Assembly: GCA_048213135.1 (NCBI GenBank)
Contig: PS015035.1
Location: 15,033 to 56,935, forward strand
Origin: Reclinomonas americana ATCC 50394
Lineage: Eukaryota > Jakobida > Jakobea > Jakobida
Reading direction: 5' to 3'
Length of the DNA stretch: 41,903 bases
Made by a program: the position numbers and the translations under genes. Below are positions 1 to 14,783 of this stretch, in pieces; positions within the stretch are counted from its first letter, which is position 1; each line of letters begins with the position of its first letter. The notes below the pieces were generated by a model. The model did not search any database, had not been told where the DNA came from, and saw only the letters and a list, made by a program, of their open reading frames with translations.

Positions 1-70
1 CACAGAAAGACTGAGTTCTTGGAGTGCAAGTTTAGATAGATGCGATCCATTTTGCACATTGCTGTCGCAT

Positions 71-146
71 TAATATCTCCTGTGATGCGAGAGGATGTGA
101 TATCTCCTGCTGATGCGGGAGGATGTGATATCTCCTGCCCTGCGAA
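71..146. repeat. Short tandem repeat, about 2.5 copies of 27-28 nt
   Basis: The core TATCTCCTG followed by a TGATGCG-like segment and GAGGATGTGA recurs at about 74, 101 and 129. It lies in non-coding sequence upstream of the exon at 417-613, probably within an intron. No function is apparent. Confidence 0.6.
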
Positions 147-416
147 GGAAATCTCGTCCGCGCAGACTTTGATCGCACTGCGCACCGCAGACAGCTGTTT
201 GCAAATGCCAGTCACTATGGGCCACAGCGAGGGTCGTTACGAAGTGCACAGATGTGTGTGTGAGAGAGAGACGCACTCTCAGAATCCAGAACCAACGGGG
301 CTGTGAAGACGAGAGAGAGAGTAGTACCAAATTCTTCTCACTTGCTCATTTCTCATTCCCACCCTCCCCCTTTCCCCCTCCCCCCTTCTCCCCTTCCCCC
401 TTTTCCCCCATCGCAG

Positions 417-613
417 TCCACAACACCTACATGGTGGAGAACGTGCAAAAGTCGGTGGTCTACGCACCCTTCCGCATGCTCCTCGGCATCTCCCAGCCAT
501 GGTTCCCCGACCACAAGACCACGAAGCAAATGGCCCTGGCGCTCTCCCGATACACCATCAACCCCTCGCTCATTGGCCTCTTCAAGACCCTCTTCCACGC
601 TCTCCGTGGATAA
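417..613 (+). CDS. Last exon of the aldehyde dehydrogenase, on an oppositely oriented contig
   Basis: This exon encodes the C-terminal 64 residues of an aldehyde dehydrogenase: VHNTYM at the start, a KSVVYAPFR segment, PWF, and a terminal ALRG before the TAA at 611-613. These are the hallmarks of the C-terminus in the bacterial-type ALDH subfamily seen in the minus-strand gene at 1821-4093. A pyrimidine tract ending in CGCAG (to 416) forms the acceptor. The exon enters in phase 1, exactly what the donor at 1820 on the minus strand needs (GIGQ + V + HNTY). It is nevertheless on the plus strand, on a contig bounded by a gap at 803. I infer either an inverted contig or a second, convergent ALDH copy. 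Identification of the protein segment is firm; its orientation in the genome is not. Confidence 0.75.
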
Positions 614-1820
614 GCGTGGGTGGGACCGGCGGAAGAAGCAGCCACTCTCTTGTTGTGTTGTGTTGTGTTAGACAAGTCAATGAACGATCAGTTGTCCTCC
701 ATTGTTCTTGCATTGCTGAAAGAGACGAGAGATATGTGGTACACTCGACTGTGCTGGCGCCTCTATGGCCGCGATGTTGCGCCTGCCTCACACGCGCTCT
801 CTNNNNNNNNNNNNNNNNNNNNGAGAGAGAGGGAGAGGAGAGGGCGAGAAGGGGAGAGAGACGTGAAAGATCGGGAGGAAAAGAGTGGCGAGTAGGAGGG
901 AGAGTGACGCACACACGCGCACCAACAGAGAGAGAGAGAGAGACGTGAAAGATCGGGGTGAAGTGAGTGGTGAGAAGGAGGGAGAGTGACGCACACACAC
1001 GCACATGCACACAGAGAGCGAGGGGGGTTACGAGGCAGATAGTCGATGTGGAGAGAACACGGGCAGTAGGGATAAAGCTGTGATCGATTAGATGAAANNN
1101 NNNNNNNNNNNNNNNNNNNNNNNNNNNNNNNNNNNNNNNNNNNNNNNNNNNNNNNNNNNNNNNNNNNNNNNNNNNNNNNNNNNNNNNNNNNNNNNNNNNN
1201 NNNNNNNNNNNNNNNNNNNNNNNNNNNNNNNNNNNNNNNNNNNNNNNNNNNNNNNNNNNNNNNNNNNNNNNNNNNNNNNNNNNNNNNNNNNNNNNNNNNN
1301 NNNNNNNNNNNNNNNNNNNNNNNNNNNNNNNNNNNNNNNNNNNNNNNNNNNNNNNNNNNNNNNNNNNNNNNNNNNNNNNNNNNNNNNNNNNNNNNNNNNN
1401 NNNNNNNNNNNNNNNNNNNNNNNNNNNNNNNNNNNNNNNNNNNNNNNNNNNNNNNNNNNNNNNNNNNNNNNNNNNNNNNNNNNNNNNNNNNNNNNNNNNN
1501 NNNNNNNNNNNNNNNNNNNNNNNNNNNNNNNNNNNNNNNNNNNNNNNNNNNNNNNNNNNNNNNNNNNNNNNNNNNNNNNNNNNNNNNNNNNNNNNNNNNN
1601 NNNNNNNNNNNNNNNNNNNNNNNNNNNNNNNNNNNNNNNNNNNNNNNNNNNNNNNNNNNNNNNNNNNNNNNNNNNNNNNNNNNNNNNNNNNNNNNNNNNN
1701 NNNNNNNNNNNNNNNNNNNNNNNACCCTCTTATCTCCCTCCACCCTTCCCCTCCGCTTCCCCTCCGCTTCCCCTCCCCCTCTCTCTCCCCCCTCCCTCCC
1801 CCTCTTCCCCTTCCGCGCAC
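614..1820. other. Non-coding and gap sequence between ALDH pieces
   Basis: This stretch holds TG-rich sequence after the ALDH stop codon, a 20-N gap (803-822), a small contig of GA-rich sequence with two similar copies of a GAGAGACGTGAAAGATCGG unit (about 855-975), and a 626-N gap (1098-1723). From 1724 to 1820 the plus strand is C/T-rich. Read as minus-strand intron, it is the purine-rich start of the last ALDH intron. I see no gene here. Confidence 0.6.
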
Positions 1821-4093
1821 CTTGACCAATACCACTGCCAATGTTATCGAGCGTGTGGCCCGGGAAGCCGCCCCACGACAACGAGCCGAGTCCAAAGATC
1901 ACACCGGCGAACGCGTTGTACGCAATACCACCGTATCTGAGATCGCGATTCGCCGCGTCAAAGACGTCCTTGTGGGCGCTGTGCGTGCGCGGATCGACAA
2001 TGATGACGCAGGCCAGCGTGCCGTCCACCTTGGTGTTGACAAAATCGACGGCGGCAGGCATGAACTGCGCCGCGTCACCGTGTCCCACGAGAGTGGTGAT
2101 GGCCAGCACCGGGCAGAAGGCCTCGCGGCAGAGCGCGTGCTCGCCCTCCTCCGTCGGCACATCGTCGATCCTGTGGAACGACGACGGATGTCAGGCAACA
2201 TGACGAGCCACGAAATGGTGGTGATGGGAGCAGATGCAACAGCAGCCACGGCAGGTGATTCTCCGGGTTGGTGCCAGGGAGAGGCTCTGCGTGGAAACTC
2301 TGCGTGAGACAAAGAAAAAATGACTCCCATGACACACACGAAATGAACCCGTGTCGATGGCGGTCGAGCCCGGATACTTGCCGCGGAATGCCTCCCATCG
2401 CTGCTTGGCTCCCGGGTAGTAGCTGCCAATCAAAGTCAGCTACCATGCGTGCGTGCATTCGGGTGTGGAAAGGCAGGTACGCAACGCTGGGCGAGAGCGC
2501 GTGGCGGCAAACACCTTGCGCACTTCGTCAACGAATTGCTCGCGCTGCGGCCAGTCGCGGTCCAGCACCAGCACCTTGCCGGCAATGCAGCTGCGCGTCG
2601 CAAGAGACGTGAGGAATTGAAGACAATCAAAGAGGTGAGCATTGAGGACGCAACTTGAACGACAGGTTGTTCGTCACCATACTGCACACCCGTTAAAAAA
2701 ACACAATGAGTGACGATCCGACAGTGGCTTAATGATCACCTCCATTCTCTCTCGCGTAAAGGAGGAGGAAGAGGACGAGACGAAGAGTGAGGGTGGTTGA
2801 TTGCTCGACCCTTTTCTCTGCGCAGCTAACACTTGAGGAGGAGGCACACACAATGAAGAGAAAGTGAAAGAGTGGCAGTGATCTCCCACTCTATCGCTTC
2901 ACTCGTGCGTGGAGGAGGGGGAGACAATGAAGAGTGCTGGTTGCTTTCCTCATTCTCTCTTTCTAACACTGTCTGCTGCGTGCAGGAGAAGGAGGGAGGA
3001 AGAGACACGCACACCAGATATGAAAGATGCACACACAACGAGGAGACTGCATGTGAAGGTGGCTGAATGTTCACCCCCACTAATAATAGAAACTTCACTG
3101 ATCCNNNNNNNNNNNNNNNNNNNNNNNNNNNNNNNNNNNNNNNNNNNNNNNNNNNNNNNNNNNNNNNNNNNNNNNNNNNNNNNNNNNNNNNNNNNNNNNN
3201 NNNNNNNNNNNNNNNNNNNNNNNNNNNNNNNNNNNNNNNNNNNNNNNNNNNNNNNNNNNNNNNNNNNNNNNNNNNNNNNNNNNNNNNNNNNNNNNNNNNN
3301 NNNNNNNNNNNNNNNNNNNNNNNNNNNNNNNNNNNNNNNNNNNNNNNNNNNNNNNNNNNNNNNNNNNNNNNNNNNNNNNNNNNNNNNNNNNNNNNNNNNN
3401 NNNNNNNNNNNNNNNNNNNNNNNNNNNNNNNNNNNNNNNNNNNNNNNNNNNNNNNNNNNNNNNNNNNNNNNNNNNNNNNNNNNNNNNNNNNNNNNNNNNN
3501 NNNNNNNNNNNNNNNNNNNNNNNNNNNNNNNNNNNNNNNNNNNNNNNNNNNNNNNNNNNNNNNNNNNNNNNNNNNNNNNNNNNNNNNNNNNNNNNNNNNN
3601 NNNNNNNNNNNNNNNNNNNNNNNNNNNNNNNNNNNNNNNNNNNNNNNNNNNNNNNNNNNNNNNNNNNNNNNNNNNNNNNNNNNNNNNNNNNNNNNNNNNN
3701 NNNNNNNNNNNNNNNNNNNNNNNNNNNNNNNNNNNNNNNNNNNNNNNNNNNNNNNNNNNNNNNNNNNNNNNNCAAGCACAGAGAGAGACACAGAGAGACA
3801 AAGTGGAGAGACTTGACACACACGCTCTTTCTCTTTCTCTCTTTCTCTCTCTCTCTTTCTTTCTATCTCTCTCACTCACCAACTCCGCGCTGACGAGTTG
3901 CCTCGCGCGCCCACTCCTCCGAGAGCGGAAGGAAGCGCTCGAGGTGCTCTTGCAAGAGACGCACGCGCTCGGCGATCGAAGTGCGTGCCCACACGGGCGC
4001 GCGCTCGCGCAGAGAGGCAATGATCTCGTCGAGTTCTTGCGTGTTTAGCGTCGCAGCTGCTGCTGCTGCTCCGGAGGATCCCGACGCCGCCAT
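1821..4093 (-). CDS. Aldehyde dehydrogenase (bacterial-type NAD(P)+-dependent), interrupted by a gap
   Basis: Aldehyde dehydrogenase superfamily enzyme, expected to oxidise an aldehyde to its acid with NAD(P)+; the substrate is not known. Exons on the minus strand: 4093-3880 (start codon, Ala-rich leader, then a helical ERVRLLQEHLERF segment), a missing middle in the 668-N gap, then 2681-2655 (27 nt), 2590-2486, 2422-2349, 2286-2241 and 2170-1821. Joined by phase these give NNLSFNC (the likely catalytic-Cys segment), GKVLVLDRDWPQRE, PAYYPGAKQRW, NHLPWLLIDDV, REAFCPVL and LSWGGFPGHTLDN, in the order and spacing of a bacterial-type ALDH. The end is supplied by the exon at 417-613. About 200 residues, including the cofactor-binding core, are hidden in the gap. 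Three of the donors read GTTGCG or GTTGCA. The first ATG is supported by alignment of the helical N-terminus that follows. Confidence 0.85.
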
Positions 4094-4690
4094 GATGATG
4101 CAATGGAGTAACTGTGAAGTTGTGGGACATAAATAAAAGTCGATGCTCTACTCTCTTCTGTCTTCAACCATACACTGTCTGCGTTGGAGCTTGCTGCGTA
4201 GGCCACTTGCCACACGTGCACTTGCGTTTGTGCCGATTTGTGTGGTCTTCACATCGAAGTCCCGGAGAATTGCAGTAACACTTTGAGCCTCGCCCGACGC
4301 GTGTATGCAACGATGGCAAGTTGTGCACATAACAGTCTGCCTTCTGGACCGCGTGACGCCCGTCCACTTGCGATTGTGGATCTCCCACAAGCATATGCAT
4401 CGACGTTAACCTTCGAAATTTCAAACTCTTTTCTTGCGCTGCATGCATTGCGTCACTTCCCCAGCAGTGACTTACAACATGCACACAAGCGTCTCTCTGC
4501 CCACTCCCCACTGCACCAAGCTGCACCTTGCTGCGCCTGGTTGAGATCCACCGCCCGCGTGAATCGACGGACAACCCGTTACATACAACTCGTACACAAC
4601 GATGACATCGTTGCGTCGCGCTCTCTCCCTCTCTTTACCACGCCACTCGCTCACCACGCTCTGCATAGGTACGATGAGCGCGCTGCTCTG
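4094..4690. promoter_or_regulatory. Divergent intergenic region (ALDH / ankyrin gene)
   Basis: About 600 bases separate the start codons of the minus-strand ALDH (4093) and the plus-strand ankyrin gene (4691), so both promoters should lie here. Open frames of 80-240 codons exist on both strands, but none matches a known domain. I see no TATA box or other element I would defend. Confidence 0.45.
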
Positions 4691-6960
<2,270 letters not shown>

Positions 6961-7475
6961 CGAAGAGCAGAGGGCGACGAGTGGGCAAGCTGCGTACACG
7001 ATTAACGAAGCAGCAGATGCAGGAGAGGCTACGAGAGGCCAAACTGCGAAGACGCAACTGCAGCACGGTGGAACTGACGACAAAGGTGCAGACGCAACTG
7101 GAGCACAGCGGAAGAGCAACAACCCCGAAAACATGACGTCGTGTCGGTCCGTCAATCGAGTCGGCTGCATGCTGAGCTGTGTACGAAAATAACGGCAACG
7201 TTGACGGCGCCACCAGCGGTTGCCGATGGAGCAGACAAGAGGAAGCCGACAGATGCATGGATGCACCGACTCGGTCGATGGAGAAGCTTAACGCAACGGA
7301 TGCACGTTTTACTGTGCACATACGTCACTACAGCCCAGCCGCCGCCGTCACCAACGGTGCACCCACATCGCCGTCCGCGGCGAGTGCGTCGACGTGCAGA
7401 GGAGGTTCCGGATTAAACTGCTTGATGTACTGAAAGCGAGCGAAAGTATCACGTGAGTAATACATACATCACACT
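6961..7475. other. Convergent intergenic region
   Basis: The 515 bases between two stop codons (ankyrin gene ending at 6960, VPS9 gene ending at 7476) include two copies of GACGCAACTG followed by an AGCAC-like segment near 7060 and 7091. I see no gene, and the short open frames lack coding character. Confidence 0.5.
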
Positions 7476-8525
7476 CTATTCGAAGACCCCCTGACAAACC
7501 TCAGCGGCAAACTCCATGCAGCTGAGGAAATAGTCGGGTTCGCCCTGCACCACGCGCTTCACCGCGAAGCGACGCGCAAAGGCCAGTTGCGTGCACAGCG
7601 AGGCGCAGTCGCTGCACGCCACCACGTAGATCAGTACCGGCATGAGGTCGTCGGCGGCCACCACCACGTGCGGTTGCAGCGACTGCATCGCTCGCAGCAC
7701 CAGCTTGCCGCACCGCAGCGTCAGCAGCAGCTGATCCGTCGGGGTGAACTCGGCCACCGCCGAGCCGAGCAGGTGCAGCACCTTGGCGGCGGTCTCGTAG
7801 GGTCCCAGCGGCGGCCGTCGGTTCATGCGCTCCTCGGGAGTCAAGTCGGCCGCCTCGAATTGCGCCACGTGCACCGCGGGAATGTAGTGCGGGTCAATCG
7901 ACATGGCGCTCATGCCGCGGGAGCGGAGCAGGCGAGCGCGCTCCAGGAATTGTACGTCGGCGTCGGCGCAGTCGACGTAGCGGAGGCAGCGTTGGTAGAT
8001 GCGGGAGTACACCTGCAAGAAGGGGAAGGGTGGGCAGAGGGAAGGGAATAGGGGAAGGGGGAAGGGGAAGGGGGAAGGGGGGAAAAGGGGACGGGGGAGG
8101 GGGGAAGGGAAATACAGAGAGGGGATAGAGGAACAGTGAGAGAGGAAGAGAAAGGGATGGAAACAAAGGCAAGGAAAGGGATGACGAAGTGAGAGAGATG
8201 CGTGTATCCTGATGAACTGAAACACAGACATGAGTATGTAACAGAAGTGGCGTGAGCACTCTGACAATAGAATATGCAACGCAAAACAGGGAGCAAGGGA
8301 GAGATATGAATTCTGATGATCTGATACGCGGACACAAGAATGTTACAGAGGTGGCGATGAACTCTGTTAACGCGAGCATGTGAGTGGAAACTAAAGTGGT
8401 GTCCGAGTTCTGTGGTAAAACACAAAATGCACGCATAGACAGAGAGAAGATGATCACACACCACATGCAAAGGCACACTTCACCACACACGTACAAATAG
8501 AATGACGTGCAAGGCACAATGGTAA

Positions 8526-8567
<42 letters not shown>

Positions 8568-11500
8568 CAGCCTCAACTATAACGACGACGAAAACAACGA
8601 CAACAACTGCAGCAGCAGCAGCAAAAACACCAACAAACAACGCACAATCGATACTACAGACTAGCAGACTGAAACTGACGGCTCACACTCACATGTTACC
8701 AGAGCACACAGCACAAAGAAAGCAATCGCGCAATCACAGCATTACGACAACAAGAACACTAACCAGCACACTGCAATCGGTAAGAAAATACACAGCACAG
8801 AGAAAGCACTCACACATTCACGAGTACACACACACACCATTACCATTGTAATTAGCAGGCAAATACACAGCTCATTGACGTAAGGTAGAAACACTCACAC
8901 ACACGCACACCAGAAATGAGAACAAGCAGGCAAGCGTCCACACAGGCACACACAGAAAATGATCCGAAAACGCACAACATCAAGCCCAACACAGAGATAG
9001 CTCTCTATCCGTCTCTTTCCCTCATCTCTTTCCCCACCACGCACCATCTCCTCCACCATATCAATCAACACCCTTGGATGCACATCAGTGACCGTCTCCA
9101 TGGTCTCGCGAATGTGATCGGCCAGCTCCTCGACAAACTGCGCGCAGTCGGCCAGGTGATCCGAGCCCGACTTGGTGGAGCTGCGACGGCGAATGCCGGG
9201 GCTGGCCGGACTTGACATTTGTATCGACTGTTCCCAGCAGTCGTGAACCTCCTGCGACAGGCAGCGCTGCACGAAGCTCTGCAGGAAGCGACTGACGTCG
9301 GAGCGCACATCCGACAAACGCTCCGCCAGCAGGCGCACCGCCACAATGCGGCTGCGCGTGGAACCCGATGAGAGCGACGTGGCCTCGCGATTCAGAATGG
9401 CCGCCAGCNNNNNNNNNNNNNNNNNNNNAAAAGCAGCAACCCACGAAAGCAAGTTACCGTGATACAAACACACATTCGCTCACTCTCACACATGCATAGA
9501 GTGCTGTGGTCACGGAACAAAAGTGACAGTGCAACGACGAATGCACACAAATCGGTACACCAGGACACACAGCAACGAAAAAACAAGAAAAAACAATGAC
9601 ACTCACTCTAAACTTATTCCCCCGGCACTTGCGTATGTGAGCTGCGATATTCGTGGGCGTCCTACTTGATCACTCGCTGCACTTTCCTTCTATCATCCCT
9701 TCCCCCTTTTCCCCCTTCCCTCCCTTCCCCCCTCTCGCTCACCTCGGTCAGCGCCTCCGCATTAGCGGGGGCATCACCCGCCAGCAAACAATCCGTCGCC
9801 CACACCTCGGCCCGCCGCACCGCCTTTTTCGTGGAGCGATAGCACTCACTGAGGGTGGTGATGAGCTGGTTGTACGCCGCCATGGCCACTGCGGCGCGGT
9901 CGACGCGCAGCTGCTGACAGATCAAGCCGAGCGACATTAATCGCGTGTCGCGCAAAAGGCCCACCGACGTCTCCAACTCTGTCACCAGGCAGCGGTGAGA
10001 CACACACAGCACTCGCAGAATCACCTCTCCCACCACTCATACCTTGCGCCCAACACGCCGCCGTTTCACCGTCGCCCAACACACGCGCCGCACCCGCCAA
10101 CATCACATCCGACGCACGCAAAATCTGATGCAGAGCGGCTGGCAGCAATCGACCGGTGCCATCGGCATCGCGTGGAGCGTGTCGCAGCAAATCGGCTCCG
10201 CGACGAAACGCCTTGATGCGCTCCGTCACCACCTCAATGGCAAACTGCTGGCACGTGTGGTGCTTGTCGATGAGCAACCGATCCGCGTCAATGTAGCTGA
10301 CCTCCGGCCACGACGGCGACGACGGAAAGAGGGCGACAGTGCTGGCCGAGGCCGGTTGCGGATCGAGAACCACCACCGCCGCCGCCAGCGCCATTGAGTG
10401 GGTGCGCGGTCGTGATGTGGCCGTCGCCACCAGCGCCGCCGTGGTCATCAGCGCACCCACACCCACCGGTGCGCTGACTTGCGCCTTTAGCGGGGTGATG
10501 CGCGAGCGCAGAGTGAAGGGCCGCGGGGCGGGTACTGCACGCACAGCGTCGGCCACGGCGGCCTCGGACGGCGTCTTGCGCAGCATCTCGTCGATCTCGC
10601 TACCGGACCAAGCGCGCGAGTGGCCGCGGACGCGGTACCGCGACTTGATGGCCATGCGTGCTCGCGACGCCGCCGACATGAGCGACATGGAGGCGAAGGT
10701 GGCGGCGGAGGGCTGCGCCGAGAGTGCCGCCGATCCGTGCGAGTGTACGGAGGATTGTGGGTTCAGCAGGGCGGCGGCGGATGATGAGAAGGTGGAAGAG
10801 GAGGAGGAGGCGGAGACGGAGGTCTGAGGGCCGAGAATGTCGGCGTACACTGCGGAGGGGGGAGAAGGGGGGAAGGGGGAAGGGTGAGAAGGGAAGGGGG
10901 NNNNNNNNNNNNNNNNNNNNGCCGGGCATGCATTCGCGCAGCAGTAGACACAAGTCACCGTCGTCGGGCTGCATGGGTCTCCTCCGCGACTTGCGATTTC
11001 GGTTCTGCGACACCTTGGCCATGACCTTCGTGCTCGACATGAACGACACAATGCCGGCAGTCGGCTGCAGGCCCATGGACGAGAGCAGGCTGTCGTACTC
11101 TTGCATAGCCACGCGTCGCATCATGACCACATGCAGGCGGCGCAGCATGGATTCTTCGCGCACGCGTTCTCGGTGTGTCTCCAGGGTGCCCACCTGCATC
11201 GAGGCAAAGGGAGGGAGGGAGGGGGGAAAGGAGAACGAAGTAAGCCAAGGAATTGAGATGGAAGGAGGAAGGAAAAGGGATACAGAAGCATGAAGGAAGA
11301 GAAAGGCGAGAGAGAAGGAAAGGAACAGAGAGAAGCTCAAGGGACGAAGACGCACGAGATGATGGACACAAACACAAAGAACACAAAGGTATATCAAAGC
11401 ACGAAGAAAGCAAGGATTACAGAAGCGCGATGCCAAGGAGCACAAACCACGACACAATCGAGCATCGAAACATGAAGCATAAAGGAAGAAAGAACACCAA

Positions 11501-14387
11501 TGCAGCAGAAAGGAGAGAAACATCCAAACTGAGAAGGACGCAATAGAGACCAGTATGCGAAGAGAGCAACAACTTGAAGCGATGCAACACTGCAGCACAT
11601 GGAAAGCAGGTACACACAAGCGCGACACAAGGAACACATACGAACGAAATAAACGAACAGGTCGTCAAAGCTAGGAACACAAAACACGAAGTAAGCAATG
11701 AAAGGAAACATGAAGAACGCAGGGAACACAAGCACGACACGAACAGAGCCACGGAATCACAAAGCAGAGGGACACATACGCACGGAGAGAGCACGGAGCA
11801 CAAATGCATGATGCGAAGAGAGCAAAACACGATGCTATGGAGTACAAAAGCAAATGGAAAGCAGAGAGAAGAAGCGTAAAGACAGCAAGAGAACATGGCT
11901 GCACAAATGGAGCGAGCAAATGCAAGGAAAGGGAAAGTGAACAACTGAGAGCTCAGAGAAGACGAAGAGGATTGAGAGCAGAAAGAGATCAGAATATGAA
12001 GAGATCAAACGAAGACATCAAGAGAAAGACAGTAAACGGAACGCGCAGGATGACAAACTCACAGAGCACACAAGGCCACAATGAAACACTCAATGTGCGC
12101 TTCTTGCTCATCGCCATTGACATTGCGAGTGGCAGTGAGCGCGCGCTAAACAAGCGATGGCAGTACGTTGCGGAATGAGCTCTCCCAGCACACAAGGACA
12201 TGCAGCAACACACGCCGCTCGTTAAAGATGCGCTTCTTCTTGCTCACCGCCATTGACATTGCGAGTGGCAGTATGTTGGGGAAGATGAGGAGCAAGCGCG
12301 GAATGAGCTCTCCACTCTTTGCAGTGATCAACGACCGATCATTCACAGCTGAGCTCCTCAAAACCTCCCTTCCCCCACCTTCTCACAGCTACGCTTCTTC
12401 CCTCTTCCCTCCCCTGCCCCTCCCCTCCCCTCCCTTCCCCTCCCCTCTGTCCTCTTACATCCCCCACTCACCCACTGACGCAATACGTCGGTCACCGCAT
12501 TGCACCGCTGCAAACAATACTCGACGGCCTCGCGGTACGCCGCCGACAACCGCTCATTGCAGGTCTCGAACAGCGAATACAGCGCATCGCTAATGTCATC
12601 CTGCACGTCGACCGCGTCAGCACCGACACAGCACATACAGTCGCATCACACCAACGTCACACACCTCGTGCAGCAATCGCTCCGACAGGTGTGTGAGCAG
12701 CTCGATCACGTCGGCCGACGAGGTGAGGGGCGAGGAACGCCACCGACTGGGATCCTCGGCCAGCAGACTGTCGACTTCGGCCAGCACACGCCTTCGCAGC
12801 ACCAGCACCAACAGTGACGCATCCAAGGCCGCCGCCGCAAGTTGCCGACCGAGGCGCTCTATCGTCGGATCGCCCGCATATCTCCACTCGCACGTGAGGC
12901 GCAAAACGGCTTCGTCGACGGAGGAGAGAGCGGGCAGGAACGGGCACGCCAGCGTGTCGTCTCGCAGCCACAGCAGCATGGTCTCCACACCCACACCTCG
13001 CTGCTCCTCCTCCTGCGCTGGCGGGACGGACATGGAGGAGGGCGAGGATTCCCACTTGGTCAGCATGGCTTGCAGGCGCGTGCAACTGTGCGTCACCCAG
13101 TGAGAAGACGATCACAGCACCAGCCCTCTTCTCTCATACGCAACAATGAGGCAATCTCGGTGACTGCCGTCTGCAGCTCCTCACGCAGCGACATGAGGTA
13201 GCCGATGGTTCGCACGGCAAACTCGCCACTCGGTGTGGGCGGAATGGTGGCCACGGCCGCCGCAGCAGCTGCCGCCGCCGTGCTCAGTGAGGTGGCGTCG
13301 TAGTGACCGGCCCCCGCTACTGCTCTGCCTCGCGAACGATGTGCTCCCGCGGCGCTTCCACCCTGCGCTGCGACTGCCGCATGCAACACGGCGCTGACCG
13401 TCGGCGACATGGACAGGCTGGCGGGTGACGTGGGTGACAGGTCGCCCAGGTCTAGCCGGCCCGGCACGTGCGGTAGGCAGAGCGCCTGTCGACGGGGACG
13501 CGAGCGGACCGCGGTGACGCCGAGACCTGCGCCGAGAGGGCAAGGGATGAGGGACGCGAGGGGAAAGGGAGAATGGGGGGAAGTGTAACAAACCGAGCAT
13601 CTGCAACACAAACAGGAGGTCAGTCACTCGTCACCCCACACAAGCCACCCTATTCCCGCTCCATACCTGCCCATTCCGCGGACTGCCCGGCTCGATCAAT
13701 AACCGCGGCGTCGCAGGCCCATCGCCAATCCACCATGCCGCCTGCCGCAGCGCGCTGATCCACTCGTTGCGTTCGGCCGACGTGGTCGCGCGCAGAAACG
13801 TCACCTTGAGCTTGCACGGCTCACCCCCTTCGCCGCCGCCGCCGCCCCCGTGCACCGAGGTGAGCACGAGATCCAGCTCCGGGTCGAGGTCACGCGGGTA
13901 GGTGAAGAGGGCGGCGGCGGTGCGCGGGGTGTCCTCGGCACTGGTCTGGGCGACCACGCGGCCCATGTAGAACGGGCTGTCGGGTTGGAGGTGGTAGGCC
14001 GGGGTGCGACCGACGTCGGCGGAGACGACGGCGCGGATGCCGTCGTTGCCGGGGGTGAGGGGGATGTCGGCGAGGCGGAGGACGGCGAGGGGAGGGCGTT
14101 CCCCGGCGGTGTCCACCTATGGGGGGGAAGGGTGAGGGATGAGGGGAAGGAGGGGGAGAAGGGGAAGGAGAAGAGGGAGGAAGGTGGAGACAGTGTGAGT
14201 GAGAACAAGGAGAAGAAAGGGAAGAGAGGATGTGGCATGAGGGAATGCATGGAGAGGAAGAACCGCAATGAGAAGAAGGCAAGTGAGGCAATACACCTCT
14301 GTGAGAGTGACAGAGTTCGCGTGAGAGTGAGACAGAGAGGAGNNNNNNNNNNNNNNNNNNNNNNNNNNNNNNNNNNNNNNNNNNNNN

Positions 14388-14424
<37 letters not shown>

Positions 14425-14728
14425 CAGAGAGAGAGAGAGAAAGAGAGACAGAGACAGAGAGAGACAGAGAGAAGAAGACAAGAAGACGCGAATCGCAGAG
14501 GATGAGGAATGAGGGAATGCACAGGAAAGCAAAGAGAGGAGCAGCGAAGAAAGGGAGAAGAGAGGGAATGCACCTCTGTGAGAGAAGAGAGAGAGAGAGA
14601 CAGAGACAGTGAGAGACAGAGAGAAGAGGACAAGAAGAGCAGAGGATGAGGAATGAGGGAATGCATTGGGAAGGGAAAATCGCAATGAGAGGAAGGCAAG
14701 CACCTCTGTGAGCGAGACAGAGAGTGTG

Positions 14729-14783
<55 letters not shown>

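Noticed and set aside
4148-4574. Minus-strand frames of 80-136 codons upstream of the ALDH
   Set aside because: Overlapping frames on both strands, no domain, no supporting splice sites, and situated in a divergent promoter region.
11194-12471. Lys/Glu-rich plus-strand frames (about 11253-12178)
   Set aside because: They are the antisense of a GA-rich intron of the VPS9 gene, with composition-driven codons and no conserved pattern.
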